Part shown: positions 23,461 to 34,519 of the stretch, piece by piece
Layout of the letters: each line of letters begins with the position of its first letter
How positions within the stretch are numbered: position 1 is the stretch's first letter
Assembly: GCF_003597395.2 (NCBI RefSeq)
Contig: NC_133771.1
Coordinates: forward strand, 52,141,189-52,205,188
Reading direction: 5' to 3'
DNA length: 64,000 nucleotides
Source of the DNA: Chelonoidis abingdonii
Lineage: Eukaryota; Chordata; Testudines; Testudinidae
Notes under the pieces: generated by a model
What the model was told of the DNA's origin: nothing
Seen by the model: the letters and a program-made list of their open reading frames with translations, nothing else
Database searches by the model: none
Translations under genes and position numbers: made by a program

Positions 23461-24469
23461 TTCATTTGTCAGCGATGCTCATTCTATATTCCCTTCATGT
23501 GATTCAATCTATTTTCCCCCATTTTCATTTCCGGGGGGGGGGGGGCGTTAGTCTTTTGGCAGAGGCAGCCCTCTTTAGTCTAATAACTAAGCCCATAAAA
23601 CATAAAACAAACTGAATTATCCCCCAATATGTGAGAGAGTTTAAGTTGAGGTGGTTATATTCATGGGCAGTCCCTCTGTATGTGTGTGTTAATTTGTGGG
23701 CTAGACTGCTCAGTGCATAGCATGGGCACCTATAAGTACTTTGTTTTATAATTGAAAATAAATAAAAATAGTTGGTTTCATGTATTCAGGTTAATAATTC
23801 TAAATGCATTATCTATTACTAGACTTCATTGGAACTGCTGTTAGAAATGGCTCCTTTCCTTTTAGAGAACTACTGTTGTCTCATGGAAAACTTTGAAAAA
23901 CATTCCATGTAGAAACCATTCTCCTTGTGTGATAGAACTCCGAGGGATTTTTATGAGGTTCTTCTTTATTACAATGGATATTTGCATAAAACTAGTATCT
24001 TTTGTCCTTAAGTATTAGTAAAAATAATACCCTTCTAGTACTTTTCATCTTCAAAACAGCTGTGAAAAGATCAATTAATTAATCCTCCAATAACACTATA
24101 AAATGAAGAACTTTGCCAATCCTCACAACACCGCTACAAACTAGGTGAAGTATTTTTAACCTTGTTCTATGATTTAATACTAATTCACAATTTGTGCAAC
24201 CCGTGCAATTCCACTGCCTTCAGTGGGTGTATATCAGCACGGAATTCAAGCCAAAGTGTTTTACACAGTTGGATTATGGTTGCATCTCCAGAAAAGTATA
24301 TCTTTATTTCCATACAGTTGATGCTGCAGTTCGTTTTTGTCTTTCCACCTGAAGCTAATCAATTCTACTATTGTTCTACAATAGCAGAGTGGCACTAGTG
24401 CCACTAGGTTCATCTGGGATGCTGTAACTCACTCAGCTGCTCTCAGTCCTCTGCAGTCTCTGACAGACT
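23461..24469. other. Unrecognised sequence with a G13 run
   Basis: Contains a run of 13 G at 23533-23545 that may vary or be miscounted in the assembly. Otherwise AT-rich with no recognised feature. Confidence 0.45.
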
Positions 24470-25058
24470 AGTATCAGAGGGGTAGCCATGTTAGTCTGGA
24501 TCTGTAAAAGCAGCAGAGAATCCTGTGGCACCTTATAGACTAACAGACGTTTTGGAGCGTGAGCTTTCGTGGGTGAATACCCACTTCATCAGACGCAGGT
24601 AGTGGAAATTTCCAGGGGTAGGTATATATATGCTAGCAAGCAAGCTAGAGATAACGAGGTTAGTTCAATCAGGGAGGATGAGGCCCTGTTCTAGCAGTAG
24701 AGGTGTGAAAACCAAGGGAGGAGAAACTGGTTCTGTAATTGGCAAGCCATTCACAGTCTTTGTTTAGTCCAGAGCTGATTGTGTCAAATTTGCAGATGAA
24801 CTGAAGCTCAGCAGTTTCTCTTTGAAGTCTGGTCCTGAAGTTTTTTTGCTGCAGGATGGCCACCTTAAGGTCTGCTATAGTGTGGCCAGGGAGGTTGAAG
24901 TGCTCTCCTACAGGTTTTTGTATATTGCCATTCCTGATATCTGATTTGTTTCCATTTATCCTTTTCTGTAGTGACTGTCCAGTTTGGCCGATGTACATAG
25001 CAGAGGGGCATTGCTGGCATATGACAGACTATTGATTGAATTGCAGGTGTCCTTCTTG
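24470..25058 (-). pseudogene. Penelope-like element 3' end with GIY-YIG endonuclease
   Basis: Minus strand. The 109-codon frame 24669-24998 begins MYIGQTGQSLQKR; together with the preceding ICQQCPS, separated by a frame change, this is the GIY-YIG nuclease start. It continues with SDIRN, KPVGEHFNLPGH and LQRETAELQFICKFDT, typical of the C-terminal endonuclease of Penelope-like retroelements. The reverse transcriptase that should precede it is absent, so the copy is 5'-truncated. The 200 bp after the stop (24470-24668) match a 3' UTR I know as very abundant in turtles ('cttcatcagacgcaggtag'). Confidence 0.85.
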
Positions 25059-26439
25059 AAGTCTTGCTTTGGCGCCCCCTACTGCCATGTGCACAGTGCA
25101 GCCTGGGGTGCAGGAGCCTCACCTAGGTATTTCTTGTGGTAGAGACTGAGATGAAAATAGATTTTATTTTGATTTGACTTTTTTCTTATTTTACTAAGTG
25201 AGTTGGTGCCCCAACTGGCAAAATAACATTATAAAAATGCCTCCGTCTTTGACATTTTGTGCCAAACAAAGCTTGAGACTTAATATTCATTTACACAGAC
25301 ATGATACAAGTTCACTAATCAAAAACTATTGTCATTTTTTTTTAGCTTTTCTTCATATTAAAGATATAGAACACTACCTTTTAATTTCAAATTCAAATCT
25401 GTCCTCTTTCTAAATGCAGATCTTGCAAGATGCAAGGAAGGGTCGTGGGCAATATCACACGATACAGTCATGATATTTCATAATCACAGAACCCAGTCAT
25501 ACTTGTTACTATCATTTGGACCTCACCTGAAATTAACTTCAGATAGCTATTAGTGCTGATAGGCACAATGAATTCAGCATTATAATTTTACCCTTATTGA
25601 CTTTTCCATACAGTGTTTCTCACTGTCTTATAAAATATATCATTTTACATACAATGTGTACATTTTACTAGTCCTTGTTTATGCTCCTTCCTATTCCTTC
25701 ACCACAGCTGGATTTTATTTTGTGAAGGATTCCTGTTTGGCTCAAATAACCTGTTGGACCTTGTTTGAAATAATCCCGCAAAACCATGTTCATTTCTGTG
25801 CCAGTCGTCTAATTCCATTTTCATGAAAGTGGCTCTTCTGTATGGGCTGTCCTTTTCCTAAAATGTTCCTCAGCAATTAATAAATTAAAAACCCTTCTCT
25901 ATCCTCCTCCATGTATTGAGAATCTGAAGTTCCCCCTAACTAGCAGGCCTGCCCATAGAACCAGAAAATGACCATAGCGTCTTTTTCATAGTAATCTAAA
26001 ATAAATTTCCAGACTTCTCCCCTATTGCTTTCTAGAAATCTGTCCAGATGACACTTTAGTTAGGCCACTGAACTGTTCTATCAGTCACAACATAGTCAGA
26101 AAAGGTTGTAAATTTTCCATCAAAATTACTTTTTGATGAAAAATGCAGTTTCTGCAAAATCAAAATTTTCCACAGGATGCCACACAGCTTCCCATCTGTA
26201 CTTTCTTGTTATAAGAGTGATGATCATCATCTTTATCTCTATTAAATGGTGGGTCTCATTCAAGGGAATATTTCACTCCATTCCTTCTTAATACCCTCTC
26301 ATCACAAGACCAGCTGATTCTGAGGAGGTCCCACTCTACAATGATCTCATATGCAATCCTATAGATGATTCCATGTTTCTCTGCTCTTCCAATTTAGGTC
26401 TCAAGATGCTCTACGTGGACCTTGCATTCCATAAACTGT
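25059..26439. other. Unrecognised sequence
   Basis: AT-rich. A self-complementary 'caaaattactttttgatg' stretch near 26110-26170 looks like an old interspersed repeat. No coding signal. Confidence 0.4.
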
Positions 26440-26644
26440 TCTTATTATGTCTATACATATGCACCTTGGCTCACGTGATGGGGCAAAAATGAGTCACACA
26501 AGGGTGACTGGAAGCACCCAGTTTCCCAGTTTGCAATGTCTTCATCCCATAATGTTATCTGTATCCCATAATTTTTGCACCCTTTTTGCAAAATCCCACA
26601 AACCGACACAGCCCTCCTCAGTGTCTGCCATCTCTAACAGAATC

Positions 26645-27020
26645 ATGGAGCCTGCACAGCTATTCATTATTCTCATGAGCATTGCAAGCATAGGATGCAT
26701 GATCCTGGCATATTTGCAGAGCTGCAAGAAGAACCGAATAAGTGGGGAACATGATTCCTTGGAGGACAGATTGCTGTAGGACATAACGAGAACCAAGTCA
26801 AGGTTGTTGATGGTATTCACAGAGTGGCTGCAGATGTGGAGCACCAGTTCTGGGCCTGAGAAACAAACACTGACTGTAGCAGTAGCTGCAAAACTTTCAG
26901 ATGCACAAAGCCACATTCCTGGATCTGTGCACTGAGCTTGCCCCAGTCCTTGAATGTGGGCACACCAACACGATAGCTACACTGACAATGGAAAAGCAAG
27001 TGGCAATGTGGAAACTTGCA
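26645..27020 (+). pseudogene. Harbinger transposase, N-terminal part
   Basis: Starts at ATG 26645 with MEPAQLFIILMSIASIGCMI, a hydrophobic stretch followed by AYLQSCKKNR and DSLEDRLL, then a stop at 26777. Beyond the stop, shifted frames keep recognisable pieces (EHQFW-like text, then [12 protein letters not shown]) up to the CR1 junction. This ATG is chosen because the N-terminal text fits the family; the longer upstream frame from 26447 does not. Not functional. Confidence 0.6.
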
Positions 27021-29235
27021 GCATGAAATCATAGAGTTCACAATTCTAAGGAAGGGTAGAAGGGAGTACAGCAAAATAGAGACAATGGATTTCAGGAAGG
27101 CGGATTTTGGTAAGCTCAAAGAGCTGATAGGTAAGGTCCCATGGGAATCAAGACTGAGGGGAAAAACAACTGAGGAGAGTTGGCAGTATTTCAAAGGAAT
27201 ACTATTAAGAGCCCAAAAGCAAGCTATGCCGCTGGGTAGGAAAGATAGAAAATGTGGCAAAAGACCACCTTGGCTTAACCATGAGATCTTGCATGAGATA
27301 AAAAAAAAAAGGAGTCATATAAAAAATGGAAACTAGGACAAATTACAAAGGATGAATGTAGGCAAACAATACAGGAATGCAGCGGCAAAATTAAAAAGGC
27401 AAAGGCACAAAATGAGCTCCAACTAGCTACAGGAATAAAGGGAAACAAAGACTTTTTATCAATACATTAGAAGCAAGGGAAGACCAAGGACAGGGTAGGC
27501 CCACTGCTCAGTGAGGAGGGAGAAACAATAACAGGAAACTTGGAAATGGCAGAGACGCTCAATGACCTCTTTGTTTCGGTCTTCACCGAGAAGTCTGAAG
27601 TAATGCCTAACATAGTGAATGCTAATGGGAAGGAGGTAGGTTTGGAAAATAAAATAAAATAAAAAAAGAACAAGTTAAAAATCACTTAGAAAAGTTAGAT
27701 GCCTGCAAGTCACCAAGGCCTGATGAAATGCATCCTAGAGTACTCAAGGAGCTAATAGAGGAGGTATCTGAACCTCTAGCTATTATCTTTGAAAAATCAT
27801 GAGATATAGAAGAGATTCCAGAAGACTGGAAAAGGGCAAATATAGTGCCCATCTATAAAAAGGGAAATAAAAACAACCCAGGAAACTACAGACCAGTCAG
27901 TTTTACTTCTGTGCCAGGGAAGATAATGGAGCAAGTAATTAAGGAAATCATCTGCAAACACTTGGAAGGTGGTAAGGTGGTAGGGAATACCCAGCATGGA
28001 TTTGTAAAGAACAAATTGTGTCAAACCAATCTGATAGCTTTCTTTGATAGGATAACGAGTCTTGTGGATAAGGGAGAAGCGTGGATGTGGTATACCTAGA
28101 CTTTAGTAAGGCATTTGATACGGTCTCGCATGATATTCTTATCATAAACTAGGCAAATACAACTTAGATGGGGTACTATAAGGTGGGCATAACTGGCTGG
28201 ATAACCGTACTCAGAGAGTAGTTATTAATGGTTCCCAATCCTGCTGGAAAGGTATAACAAGTGGGGTTCTGCAGGGGTCTGTTTTGGGACCTGGCTCTGT
28301 TCAATATCTTCATCAATGACTTAGATGTTGGCATAGAAAGTATGCGCTTATTAAGTTTGCAGATGATACCAAACTGGGAGGGATTGCAACTGCTTTGGAG
28401 GAATAGGGTCATAATTCAAAATGATCTGAACAATTGGAGAAATGGTCTGAGGTAAAAACAGGATGAAGTTTTAATAAAGACAAATGCAAAGTGCTCCACT
28501 TAGGAAGGAACAATCAATTTCACACATACAGAATGGGAAGAGACTGTCTAGGAAGGAGTACGGCAGAAAGGGATCTAGGGTTATAGTGGACCACAAGCTA
28601 AATATGAGATGAGTCAACAGTGTGATGCTGTTGTAAAAAAAGCAAACGTGATTCTGGGATGCATTAACAGGTGTGTTGTGAACAAGACACAAGAAGTTAT
28701 TTCCGCTCTACTCTGTGCTGGTTAGGCCTCAGCTGGAGTATTGTGTCTCAAGAAAGATGTGGATAAATTGGAGAGGGTCCAGAGAAGAGCAAGAAGAATG
28801 ATTAAAGGTCTAGAGAACATGACCTATGAAGGAAGGCTGAAAGAACTAGGTTTGTTTAGTCTGGAAAAGAGAAGATTGAGAGCGGACATGATAGCAGTTT
28901 TCAAGTATCTAAAGGGTGTCATAAGGACGACGGAGAAAAGTTGTTCACCTGAGCCTCTAAGGATAGAACAAGAAGCAATGGGCTTAAACTGCAGCAAGGA
29001 AGGTTTAGGTTGGACATTAGGAAAAAGTTCCTAACTGTCAGAGTGGTTAAACGCTGAAATAAACTGCCTAGGGGTTTTTGGAATCTCCATCTCTGGAGAT
29101 ATTTAAGAGTAGGTTAGATAAATGTCTATGCGGGATGGTCTAGACAGTATTTGGTCCTGCCATGAGGGCAGGGGACTGGACTTGATGACCTCTCGAGGTC
29201 CCTTCCAGCCCTCGAATCTATGAATCTATGAAAAA
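27021..29235 (+). pseudogene. CR1 LINE (2.2 kb) inserted in Harbinger H1
   Basis: Begins at the end of the endonuclease domain ([12 protein letters not shown], the usual context being SDHEIIEF). It continues through the linker (27016-27336), the RT with NYRPVSFTSVPGK (about 27880), [10 protein letters not shown] (about 28350, both catalytic Asp retained) and the C-terminal part [19 protein letters not shown] (28790-28850). It ends with 'cctcgaatctatgaatctat' at about 29231. Several frameshifts and stops. A 5'-truncated dead copy, but with a complete 3' end. An aaaat run at 27644-27666 interrupts it. Confidence 0.9.
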
Positions 29236-29690
29236 CACCAGATTGCTACCAGTCAGTCAGAAATCAATCTGGAGTTGGGAAATCCACTATGGAGGCCACT
29301 GTGCTGGATCGGTAATCATCGCCTGCCACACAGAACTGTGATTCTGAGCAATGTGCAGAAACTAATGAGTGGATGGGTTTGCAGCAATGATGTTCCCAAA
29401 CTGTAGTGGAGTGATAGACTGCATGCATATCCCTATTTTGGCCCCAGAACACCTTGCCACAGAGTATATCAACAGAAAGGGCTACTTTTCTATAGTTATG
29501 CAAGGACTGGTGATCACTGGGGTTCACTGACATCAATGTGGGCTGGTCAGGGAAGGTTCATGACACTTGAATCTTTAAAAATACAGGAATTTTCAGAAAA
29601 CTACAAGTAGGAACTTTCTCTCCTGACCTGCAGATTACCATTTAGAATGCTGAAATGCTGGTACCGATCCTGGGGGACCTAGCCCACCCC
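29236..29690 (+). pseudogene. Harbinger transposase, DDE domain part
   Basis: Resumes after the CR1 with DCYQSVRNQSGVGKSTM (about 29242). Later frames give NCSGVIDCMHIPILAPEH (about 29400-29453), holding the first catalytic Asp, then YINRKGYFSIVMQGLV, QCGLVREGS and FQKTTSRNFLS. The second Asp region (VHDARIF in H4) has degenerated to a stop-containing string. Frameshifts throughout. Compare 58443-59240, which is a better preserved relative. Confidence 0.7.
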
Positions 29691-29730
29691 TTGCAGGCCT
29701 CAACCTACAGATTCTTGCATTTCAACTTGT

Positions 29731-30230
29731 CTTACTCATGTCTAACACTTGGTTCCTCTAAATACTGATCAATCTTATACTTTTATAATCCTACAGATTA
29801 ACTCTAATTAACATAGAATGAATATATGTAATATAACATATTGATTAATCATAATGTCACACATTAAATGGATAATAAAGTAAAATCATTGGCTACACAC
29901 CACAGCAACCTGAAGAACTATAACTGCCTGGCCGAGCACACTCCCTATTCCTGCTCCTCTCATGGTAGTTCTGGTTCTGGCTCTTCTTTGTTACTGTGCA
30001 GAGCTTGCCCACAGCAGGGAGCAAAGCTGGTAGGCAGGAGGTGGCTCCTAGCCACTGGGATTTTGGGAGTCATCCCTCACCCAGACATGCTGAGCTAGGA
30101 ACTCTGCCGCTCTTCCCTCCCTGCAGGCAAGCCACTTGGTCCCCACTCTGCTCTTGTCCCTTGCTCTGAGGCCTCCTCTGCCTTCCCTGAGGCTACGTGT
30201 GCAGAGGTTCCCAGGCAGCATGCACTGTCA
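29731..30230. other. Unrecognised sequence
   Basis: AT-rich to about 29900, then rising GC into the hAT-type element. No gene recognised. Confidence 0.4.
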
Positions 30231-30550
30231 CAGTACACGGTTTACAATGGTGCCTGTGGCGCCATGGCACCAGGCCCAGGCTCAGAAGGGACCCTGGCTC
30301 TCTCTGCTTGGGCCGCACTCTGAGGCCCTGCCAACTCTTCTCTGTCCTCTGTCCCCCACCCACCCACTGCTTGTTCCTGTTGGGTCACAGGCTGGCCAAG
30401 GGCTCCTCTCTGTCCCCTACTCCAGTCCTCCAGCTCTTCTCCCGCCCTGACCATAGCAGGGCTGAAAGAGCTGAAGCCCCATGCCGTGTGGCTAGGGTTG
30501 GTGACCCACCCCCAGCTCCACACTTCTGGGGACTGGCCTCTCCTCCCCTC

Positions 30551-30780
30551 CCTGAGCTCCACACGTCACAGCCAGAGGCTGGAGCTGACTCCTTCCCCTG
30601 AGCTCCCCACGCCGCTGCCAGGAGCTGAGGCTGACCCCTTCCCAGCTCCCCACACACCACATGACTGCCAGGACCTGTGGCCGACACCCCCTGAACTCCC
30701 TGCACTGCTGCCAAGGGCTTGGGCTGGCCACAACCTCCCCCCACCGAACTCCATTCCACCCGGGACTGGGGTGACTCCCC
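30551..30780. repeat. Imperfect tandem repeat, about 45-52 bp unit
   Basis: Four to five diverged units, each starting near 'ctgagctcc' or 'ctgaactcc' (about 30551, 30598, 30645, 30690 and 30743) and holding 'tgccagg' and 'ggctg'. It lies within the 30231-31821 element. Confidence 0.6.
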
Positions 30781-30854
30781 AAGCCCACTACCTGACTCCT
30801 CGCATCGCCACCCCACACACACACATTCCTCCACGTCCTACTGGGGGAGGGCGC

Positions 30855-31022
30855 ACCCGGATTTTTGGTAAACTGGGCTTTTGTTCATTTGCTCCTGCTA
30901 ACTGATCAGCTGGCAAGAGCAAATGGGACAAATCCCCGTTTTTGTCAAAAAAAAGTCAGGACAGCCAGGGCACAGCTTAAAAAGGGAACTGTCCCAGCCA
31001 AAATGGGACCTATGGTCACCCT
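30855..31022. mobile_element. Nested DNA-element end ('atggtcacccta' terminus)
   Basis: Ends 'gggacctatggtcaccctac', the reverse of the terminus seen at 33098 ('tagggtgaccagatg'). The left border is not clear. Probably a fragment of a related non-autonomous element inside the larger hAT-type element. Confidence 0.45.
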
Positions 31023-32906
31023 ACCTCCAGGCAAGTGAGTCCTGAGGGAGCCCGGCCAGGGCAGGGGCAGACCTTGGCCTGGCTGATTGCACCACTGCCG
31101 AGAAGCCGGAGTGATTCCCCACCCTGGCACTGGACCGGCCGTGGCCGCACTCCCCACTCAGCCTGTCAAACGAAGAGACCTCCCAGCAGGGCCGGTGACT
31201 GTGGCTGTGGGGCAGGGTGTGAGGGAGTGGGTCTCTGGGGGGTTCGTGGAGTGCTGGGGCTGAGAAGCAGTGGGGCTGCTGGGAAGTGGGGGAGGTTTGT
31301 GTGTTTTGGGTGCTAAACAGTGGGGGATCTGTTGGGGGAAGGTGGGGGAGGGTTGTGTGCTGGGCAGTGCGGGGGTCTGAGTGGGTTGCTGTGTAGTTGT
31401 GGTGGTGGGCTGTGGGGAAGTGCATTGGGCAGTAGTAGTCTGGCAATGAGGAGGGATGCTGTGAAGCGGGGTGCAAGGCACTGTGCATTTGTGGGAGGGG
31501 GCTGCTGGAATACCAGTTCCGAGGGATATTGGGCATAGAGAGTCAGAGGCTGCGTGACACAGCATGGGCCCACCACCGAAGGGAAGAGGCACGCTGGCAG
31601 CACAGGACTGGGTGGGCAAGTGTGCGTCTGGCAACTGCCAATTTGTATACTGTGCCCTTGCACTGGGCTGGGCAGAGCAGGCCACTCCCACCATGCCATG
31701 CCCAATGCGCCTGGCTGGCCCCTCATTCCGTGGACTGACCTCCCCGCACCATGCTCCATTGCCCCCGTGGGGGCCACAGATATGTTTGTCACTGGGCCCA
31801 CAAAAGGTTAACCTGGCCCTGTACTGTCAAGGTGGTGAGCGGAAGCCAGCCCCAAAATTTCCCCACAGCCTCCTGAGGAGCAGTAGGGGCAGGGATAGGG
31901 GATCCCCATGGAAGGCTGGAACACACTGCACCCCAAGCCCTGGGGGTGTACTTCAGCGCTGTGCAGCCAGCAGCTGACACGCTGGGGAGTGTGTGTGTTT
32001 TTCCTCTGAAATATACATTTTATGTCAAACTTCAAACCAAACAGATCAAAACAAATACAAAACCAACCAAACAAAAATGCCTTAATTGAACATCCTATTT
32101 TAAAAATGAAGAACTGCAAAGTTTCATTTTAATAGTTTGACAGCTCTGCAGACTGATGTCCTGATTATCCTCATAACAGTGCACATGGGGGTTTTCCGGC
32201 TGATGTTGTACAGGGTGATTTTTACAGACCAGTAAAAGGCCAGGGACCACTATCAATAGGTAATATTGATTATCATACTCGTTGCTAACAGCAAGCCAAA
32301 ACTAATAGGCCTTTTTGCAGGCCTGTGCAGCCTTAGTATGACTAACCCAGGAGGACTAATCCTTTTGCTCAGCCTTTCCCTGACCCTGTACCCCTCCCTG
32401 ATAAAATCTCTGTTGGACATGCTGGGGTCTGATTGTTAAGAGGAAAGCAAGAAGCTTATCTATATTTGCCTTCTGGGATCTGTAAGAGCCTCAAGACATG
32501 CAAACCCTGCAGGAACACATCTGGCTAATTAGTAATCTGAGGAAACCTCTTGCTTAGCTTCTGAAACTGCTAGCCTAACAAGTTTTTTGATCAATGTCTC
32601 ATTGTCTACTAACGTAAATAAGATGGGACAAGTTTGGAGTCTTTGGGATCATGGACTCAGTTTAGAGCCCCAAACAGCAGCTGAAAGATAGGCCAATCCC
32701 TCTGTACCACTCAAAAGTCACACCAAACTTTGGTAATTATTGGGGGTTGAGGATGTTTTACTAACCTGCTGTGAACATGTATAAGTGCTTGAGACTAAAT
32801 AAAATATAGCTTTAAGCAGTGATGAGCTGCCAAAATCTTAACAACCGGTTCCCTATAAAAAGTTCTGACTTAAGGGATGTGCCACAGAATGTATTTTTTG
32901 TATCAA

Positions 32907-33008
32907 TAGGGTTACCATATGCCCATATTTTCCCAGGGGGAGTGCAGACCGTGATTTAAGAACCAAAATGCCTGACGTCCAGGAAAATACGTCTATATGT
33001 TAATCCTA
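32907..33008. mobile_element. Short inverted-repeat element (MITE)
   Basis: 102 bp with ends 'tagggttaccatatgccc' and 'gacgtctatatgttaatccta'-type inverted similarity over about 30 bp, interrupted by mismatches. TA at each border could be a mariner-type duplication. No coding capacity. Nested in the 32817-34113 element. Confidence 0.55.
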
Positions 33009-33097
33009 CCTAAAGTTCTTTTTTAAAAAGATGGGCCTGAATGAAAAATGAGCTCCGTTTCACATGTGTGGGTCCTCGCCACTCCCTGGAGGTGTGC

Positions 33098-33220
33098 TAG
33101 GGTGACCAGATGTCCCAATTTTATAGGGACAGTCCCGATTTTGGGGTCTTTTTCTTATATAGGCTCCTATTAACCCTCACCCCCTGTCCCAATTTTTTAC
33201 ACTTGCTGTCCAGTTACCCT
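33098..33220. mobile_element. hAT-type MITE with perfect 8-bp duplication
   Basis: 123-bp element starting 'tagggtgaccagatgtccc' and ending 'tgtccagttaccct'. Duplication aggtgtgc is identical at 33090-33097 and 33221-33228. Nested in the 32817-34113 element, hence younger than it. Confidence 0.92.
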
Positions 33221-33304
33221 AGGTGTGCACGTGTGTGGGTCCCAGCTGCTCCCTGCCCCCCTCACTGAAGCAGGTGTGCAGGGTTACTGCCCTGGGAACT
33301 GGAG

Positions 33305-33770
33305 TGCACCAGTGGATATGGGGCCGGCTGCAAACGGGAGCATGGGGCATGGCTAGTTGGAGGCAGGGGGTGCGGGGCTGGCTGTGGGCAGGGTAGGGGG
33401 TGCGGAGCTGGCTGGAGACAGGAGGGTGCCAGACTGGCTGGAGACGTGGGATGTGGGGCTAGCTAGAGGCAGGGCAGAGGCTGACTGGCGGTAGGGGCTG
33501 GCTGCAGGCAGGGAAGGGAGGTGCGGGGCTGGCTGGAAACAGGGGGAGGGCTATCTGGCTTCGGGCAGGGCCACAGGGGAGTGCATAGGGGTTGGCTGAG
33601 ACAAAGGAGTGCAGGGCTGGCTGGCTTCGGGCAGGGGGGGTGCAGCAGGGGTTGGCTGGAGACAGGGTAGGGGGTGCAGCAGAGGCTGGCTGCAGGCAGG
33701 GGGTGCGGGGCTGGCTACAGGCAGGGCAGGGGGTGTGGCAGGGGCTGGCTATGGACAGGGTGGTGGGTAC
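33305..33770. repeat. GC-rich minisatellite, about 25-35 bp unit
   Basis: Some fourteen diverged repeats of a unit like 'ggggctggctggaggcagg', with variable spacers such as 'gggtgcg'. It lies entirely within a hAT-type element. Confidence 0.85.
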
Positions 33771-34215
33771 TCACGGGGAAAGCTGCTCAAAGCAGCCCAA
33801 GCAGCAGGACGCAGCCCAGGCCCAGCAGAGCAGCTGGGGACCCACCAGGCAGCAGTGGGAACCCCAGGGTCAGGGGTCGGGGAGCAGCAGCAGCAACAGG
33901 GCCCATGCCCAGGGTCAGGTGGTGGCCCACATGGCTCTCACAGTGCAGCGCCCCCAGCAGCCGGAAGAGGAATTACATCACTTCCTGGCCGGCGTCCATT
34001 AAAGCTGCAGCTCCCCCTTGCAGGGAATTGGGTTAACAACCAGTTCTAAAACTGCTTCAGAATTTAACAACCAGTTCGTGCGAACAGTGCGAACTGGCTC
34101 CAGCTCACAACTGGCTTTAAGTGAAAGCACTCTTGTACTGTACTGTACTGCTTGTGTCAGCCATCTATCAGACAGCTGTGTCTCCATTGATTTATTTCCT
34201 GACACCACCTCACAC

Positions 34216-34519
34216 AGAGTGAAGTTACCAACAACATTGGGTTGAAAGAACCCCAGGTAAGAATGTAAATGTGACTCAGTCTAGAGGTAGAGAGCCCAGT
34301 TCTCAGATTAGATGGTAGTTCAGTATAACGCCTTCTCAAACTATAGTCATTTTATTGAAATAGCCACCAACAGAGCAAATTATGCAGTTTATGTTCTCAT
34401 ATGGTCCTTATGGACACCTGAGTCCCATCAGCAGAGCCATCACAGCTAGGACCCATGGGGGCAGTAGAGTTTTACAATGCACAATGTTCATAGGGTTAGA
34501 GTGTTAACATTGTAGGCGG
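34216..34519. other. Possible internal sequence of the family E element; unrecognised
   Basis: Follows the LTR-like sequence. No primer-binding site or gag text recognised. Confidence 0.3.

Larger units (their letters stand above)
26440..29730 (+). mobile_element. Harbinger-type transposon remnant H1, split by CR1
   Basis: A PIF/Harbinger transposase gene on the plus strand is cut in two by the CR1 at 27021-29235. The left part holds the start and the middle of the gene, the right part the catalytic domain. Left of the CR1 the frame reads ...[12 protein letters not shown] and right of it it resumes DCYQSVRNQSGVGKSTM, neighbouring segments in the H4-type transposase family. Outer ends are not defined; no Myb/SANT gene is seen in this copy. 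Confidence 0.75.
30231..31821. mobile_element. hAT-type non-autonomous element, GC-rich
   Basis: 1591-bp element. Left end 'cagtacacggtttac' and right end 'gttaacctggccctg' are inverted matches at 11 of 15 positions. The 8-bp flanks are cactgtca (30223-30230) and tactgtca (31822-31829), 7 of 8 identical. The interior is GC-rich, carries a tandem repeat block (30551-30780) and a second DNA-element end (30855-31022), and has no transposase. ORFs up to 178 codons inside it are Pro/Ser/His-rich and compositional. Confidence 0.75.
32817..34113. mobile_element. hAT-type non-autonomous element with perfect 8-bp duplication
   Basis: 1297-bp element bounded by 'cagtgatgagctg' and 'cagctcacaactg', which are inverted repeats. 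The duplication gctttaag is identical at 32809-32816 and 34114-34121. Inside are two younger short elements (32907-33008, 33098-33220) and a GC-rich minisatellite (33305-33770). No transposase. ORFs of 136-146 codons at 33592-34049 are Gly/Gln/Ala-rich translations of the minisatellite and not genes. Confidence 0.92.
32204..34215 (+). mobile_element. LTR (family E) carrying a hAT-type insertion
   Basis: LTR-like sequence on both sides of the hAT-type element at 32817-34113. The left part ends with a polyadenylation signal (aataaa, 32798-32803) just before the insertion; the right part resumes at 'tgaaagcactcttgtactg', has a tactg tract (34135-34150), and ends near 'cctgacacca'. Removing the hAT-type element and one copy of gctttaag rejoins a continuous sequence. 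Outer borders are estimates and no 5-bp duplication was found. Confidence 0.55.

Noticed and set aside
23076..23615. Seven ORFs on both strands around 23.1-23.6 kb
   Set aside because: They are reflections of the palindromic MITE.
26447..26779. A 110-codon membrane protein gene
   Set aside because: The hydrophobic segment is real, but from 26645 on the text fits the N-terminus of a Harbinger transposase and the frame ends in a stop before the transposase core.
31021..31977. Several ORFs of 130-178 codons on both strands
   Set aside because: All lie in or at the edge of the hAT-type element 30231-31821, overlap each other, and have biased composition.
33592..34049. Three overlapping ORFs of 120-146 codons rich in Gly, Gln and Ala
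   Set aside because: They translate a minisatellite and neighbouring transposon DNA in all three frames. Not a gene.
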